A program made the translations under genes and the position numbers. The notes under the pieces were generated by a model. It was not told where the DNA came from. It saw nothing but the letters and a program-made list of their open reading frames with translations, and made no database searches. Below are positions 60,801-64,000 of a stretch of 64,000 nt of DNA, piece by piece. This DNA comes from Paramecium octaurelia (lineage: Eukaryota; Ciliophora; Oligohymenophorea; Peniculida; Parameciidae): NCBI GenBank assembly GCA_905182995.1, contig CAJJDP010000021.1:500648-564647 (forward strand). Reading direction: 5' to 3'. How positions within the stretch are numbered: the stretch's first letter is position 1; every line of letters begins with the position of its first letter.

Positions 60801-61533
60801 TTTGGCCAACATTTTATTAGTCTTATTATCCCACACCTATTTCATCCAGAAATCCCTTTTCATTTTTTATATCAAACCCTTCATTTTCATTCATTAACTC
60901 TTCTTCTCTCTATTTATGATAGATCCTCATGAAGTCCAAATATTTTTCATAAGAACTCTTTTCAATCTTTATTGGTTTCTCGTCTTTAGGTTGAGCAAAT
61001 TCTTAGGTATAATTGTTTTAGTTTTTGTTCATCTTCTTCTTTTTTTCAGGATCCTTCTTCTGTTTTAATTTCTTTTTCTTTTTAACCTACCCCTCATTCT
61101 AATTATCTATAAGATCATCAAGTGTCAAATAAGTGAGAAGAAATGAATCCCTTTCTTTCTTTATTTAATTTTTTGTTACTTCCTCTGTCATTACTGTTAA
61201 AATCTCATCGAAAATAGTAGCTGCTTCATTAAATGTTACAGCCTTTTATGTATAACCTTCATAATCAGGATTTGGAAATACTATTGCTAAATCACCAATA
61301 TTATAATCTTCATAAATATCCTAAATTTCTTGGAATTCTGCAGGATTCAAAAACTCATTTTAATGTTTATCAACCAAATCTCCAACCTTCTCAAAAATTT
61401 TTTTTTTTTTCATAAATGATTTCAAATCAACCTAGTTAATGTAAAATCCCAATATTTCTCTAATTGACTCTTCTTTATGATTTTGTATGGCATTTTACTT
61501 GGCTCTCTTATTTTTTGAGGATTCCACCTTCAT
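57873..61533 (-). CDS. Anoctamin (TMEM16) family membrane protein
   Basis: About 1,200 aa, ATG 61533 (MKVESSKNKRAKQNAIQNHK), TGA 57873-57875. The cytosolic N-terminal half contains a Lys-run (KKKKKLKQKKDPEKKKK) and an anoctamin-type dimerisation part with ATILEKLSRNGY-like text. Membrane segments follow: GEKIALYFAFLGFYT, IIRILFSFTIVIWSSLFIVYW, the large loop with KRKITQLFGLAVSFLIILCV, and FVIKILVSPESES. Family landmarks are DYMELTIQFCFLVVFG, NFVSLSRRPFP, IGNWLVILDIITFFGILSNA and PVPHAFNDIDPFIESQF. Anoctamins are calcium-activated chloride channels or scramblases; the calcium-site Glu residues lie in helices 6-8. After the last helices is a CDHCRALLPIRRQS piece and a tail of about 25 residues. 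Confidence 0.88.
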
Positions 61534-61723
61534 AATATTTTCTACTTAATGAAATATAATTAATAAAATTTCAATTTGCTATGTAATAATTATATTTAAA
61601 TATAAAGATTGTAGTACATTTTGTACATTTCCTGTTTCCAATTTCAGCCTTTACAAATACCCAAAGAAAGAAAATTCTTTATTGATTGTTTTAAACTTGC
61701 ATTTTATATTATTAATTAAGTAA

Positions 61724-63394
61724 TCAAATCACGATTAATTTCTTTTTATTAACCATTCTTTCCCGATATGATTATTAATTCAAAAAGGCCCTATAAATTT
61801 AATTTTATTTCTCCAAACTGGTTTGCTCTATATTTTATGGAGACTATCCAACTGATTGTTTTCTTTATTAATTTTCTTGCAAATCAAATGATTTATTATT
61901 TGAAGGCCGAGTATTCCCAGAAGTCAACATAATATTGCTCGTTTTATTATCCTATTTGTGATTGGAACTCAAGATATTGCTATAGATAGAGATTTGTGGA
62001 ATCTTAATTTATAATTCTTTTTAATTCATCATCTAATCTTATATTTTCTTTTTTAAACTTTAACCATGTTTTGAATATTCTTATAAATAATAATCATCTT
62101 CCTTATCACTTAAATCTTATTCTAAAATAAATTTTTTAGGATCAAAATGCGATTATAAATCATCTAAATCACTCCAATTAAGTCCATTTCCATCCTTCAA
62201 AGCAGTTTCAATTTATTTGAAATTCCTCTTGCATCTTTAAGTCAAATTAACCTTAGGAAATTATTATTCAATAACTAGTCTCTCTTTTTTTACACTTTCA
62301 ACTCTTAGTTTCGGTTTCGGAGGTAAATAAATTTTTCTTTCATACAGTTTTTCTTATGTAAGTACTTCACCTTGTTCCTTAGAATTAAATGGCTTACCTA
62401 TGATTTGCATTTTCTTTCTATATTATTTGGGATTGTTTAAACCCAAATATTCATACAAGAGTTCATTTTGATCAGGAAAAATCAATTAGGCAATTTTTAT
62501 GATAACAATTTAAAAGTTTTCTTTGGTCAACTCCATTTGAGAATTGGCATTTTTTTTGTAAACTTCCACTAGGTTAAATTTCGTCAGGATAAAATTCTGC
62601 TTGTGATTAAATTTAAACTGATTTTTCTTCTTATTTGTTACATCATCTATTTTACCACCTAGTTTTAAAATCAAATCATTGTTAATTTCTAAATCAATCA
62701 GGTCAAAATCCCTACAGAAGAACATAAACTTTTATAATATCATAATGTTTGACAATTATTGCAGCTTCTCAAATGTGTTGTATTTATTTGTTGTAATTGC
62801 TTATTTGGAGTAAAATGAGTAAATTTCTTTTAAATTTTCTATCATTTGCTTATCAATTGGTTTGTTTTTATTGTTGTCTTGGGAAATATCCTCTTTCTCC
62901 ACCATTTGTTATGGTTTTTAATGATGTTGATTTTAGATTGTGTTACCAATGTGAGGGTTTTTAATGATTATTTACTTGTGTTTCTGAATCTAATTCTGAA
63001 TAGTATTTGCAGTTTACATGACAATTAATTGAGGCTGTTAGGCTTGAATATCAGGTTGAATTTCATCCAGATTTTAATACGAATTAGTTTGGTGATCATT
63101 GATTTCAGTTAAGACCTGCTTGACATCTAATTCTATGTCGTTCTCTTTGGCTTCATCTTATGTTAAATCGACTTGACTACTCATGGGATTAGCCACATTG
63201 TCTGAATCTTATTGATCTACATTTTTATGATTGTGAATATCCAGTAAATTGGCTTTGCTGCTTTATCTACTAGAGTGCTTATAGGAGTTGGGTAATATTG
63301 GAGTTAGACGCAAGGGGGATTAATTTGGATTATTTAATTTTTATGGAGAAGTAAGACGATTAATTATCATAGATTCCTCAATAATGTTAGTCAT
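61724..63394 (-). CDS. Hypothetical Gln/Asn/Lys-rich protein
   Basis: 556 aa if intronless, ATG 63394 (MTNIIEESMIINRLTSP) to TGA 61724-61726. Low-complexity ends surround a more ordered middle: FFCRDFDLIDLEINNDLILK, KQNFILTKFNLVEVYKKN, LIFPDQNELLYEYLGLNNP and KLYERKIYLPPKPKLRVES. The tail (QENQQRKQSVGQSPQNIEQ) is disordered. It is divergent from the partial gene at 63423, with 28 bases between start codons, which is very tight. No domain recognised. Bases 61534-61723 are spacer. Confidence 0.6.
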
Positions 63395-63422
63395 TATTAA
63401 TATTTTTTGTTCGTTAAAATAA

Positions 63423-64000
63423 ATGTAATCAATACTTACGCAATGTGAATGCTTAGATGAGGAATATAAATAATTAGTCATGAAAATACATGATATGCTA
63501 GATGACTTGAGTATAGTTAGTCTGGAATTTGTGAATTCTAAATTAGAATTTTTGGATAAATACTCTAAAACGCTAAAATCCAGTTAGATCGATGCTCGTT
63601 TGCATCGTAATTCATAGATGAGGAATTTAATTGAGTATATAAAGATGCATAAGAAAACTTAGGTAAAATCTTAAGCACAATCTCCTCCGGCAAAAATGGC
63701 TCATCATAGGCCAAAGTATTCATTCAATGAGAAAGCATTTTCGAATTTGCTCTATGAAAGCATGAACTAAATCACCTAGCAAAAGACATAGGACAATGAG
63801 GCAGATATGTAGTGTTCAAAATCATAGGCTCTAAAATAGAAAAGCTTGAATACTTTGTAAATTTTAATTAAGAAACAAAAGAATGACTAAAGAAAGGGAA
63901 ATGAGGACATGTTTAAATTATTATAGAAATGCATGAATCTGATTGGAGGAAACAAACATTTATTTGATGAGCATGATGAATTGCAGCAAGAGTATCAAAG
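63423..64000 (+). CDS. Coiled-coil protein, 3' end beyond the window
   Basis: ATG 63423 (MQSILTQCECLDEEYKQLV). The frame stays open for 192 codons to the window end. The N-terminal 60 residues are amphipathic helix (HDMLDDLSIVSLEFVNSKLE), and a basic Ser/Gln-rich linker and another helix follow (DMFKLLQKCMNLIGGNKHLF). No family recognised. Confidence 0.6.

Noticed and set aside
1-64000. Standard genetic code with many short genes
   Set aside because: Under the standard code known proteins such as the CDPK, PUF and GUF1 break at TAA/TAG; with these as Gln and 19-36-nt introns they are complete.
1-64000. Bacterial features (operons, ribosome binding sites, CRISPR arrays, IS elements) and virus-like elements
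   Set aside because: None seen. Spliceosomal introns, NOP10, SEC61 beta and coatomer zeta show nuclear eukaryotic DNA, and no reverse transcriptase, integrase, capsid or terminal-repeat pair was recognised.

Overview
The window looks like macronuclear (somatic) DNA of a ciliate, most probably Paramecium. Long reading frames appear only if TAA and TAG are read as glutamine and TGA is the sole stop. Introns are tiny: about 19 to 36 nt, GT...AG, very often ending TAG. Intergenic spaces are mostly 20 to 400 bases and base composition is strongly A/T. Splicing out introns of 19 to 28 nt restores recognisable, correctly sized proteins, for example GUF1 (612 aa), NOP10 (64 aa), SEC61 beta (83 aa) and a calcium-dependent kinase (538 aa). 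That is the main check on the code and intron model. Most continuous ATG-to-TAA/TAG stretches under the standard code are fragments or shadows of these genes.

Layout. 0.2-7.1 kb (+): a giant VLIG-like GTPase with a Cys/His cluster and a C-terminal von Willebrand A (vWA) domain, followed by a small possibly acylated vWA-like gene and a poorly resolved membrane-protein gene. 10.2-17.8 kb (-): a kinase/IQ/ankyrin protein, a type I membrane protein, and an ankyrin-bromodomain protein. 17.87-20.53 kb: a 1,331-base block present twice in direct tandem around a single N, most likely an unmerged contig overlap; it holds a small gene and a decayed mitochondrial ribosome-recycling-factor-like gene. 20.5-25 kb: two hypothetical genes, GUF1/LepA and a stomatin-like gene. 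25-28.5 kb: a decayed Ras-like gene and a divergent E1-like protein without the usual catalytic cysteine. 29.5-34.7 kb: NOP10, SEC61 beta, a Pumilio protein with a glutamine-rich tail, and small hypotheticals. 35-45 kb: a MORN-repeat protein, a coiled-coil protein, a calcium-dependent protein kinase, glutaminyl cyclotransferase, a secreted PPC/DUF296 protein, an SCP-type phosphatase and a helix-turn-helix protein. 46.5-57.8 kb: coiled-coil and repeat proteins, coatomer zeta, an STPGR-repeat protein, an enoyl-reductase/quinone-oxidoreductase-like enzyme, a TLDc-like protein and an IQ/coiled-coil protein. 57.9-61.5 kb: an anoctamin. The rest is two hypothetical genes, the last cut by the window end.

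Genes are not in operons. They form a compact, mixed-strand array, with convergent 3' ends often under 60 bases apart. Several products fit a calcium, membrane and cilium biology (CDPK, IQ proteins, anoctamin, MORN, STPGR), but clustering by function is not implied. Two decayed host genes and a probably inactive E1 would fit gene loss after whole-genome duplication, which is known in Paramecium; that link is inference. No tRNA, rRNA, CRISPR array, virus-like element or intact transposon was recognised.
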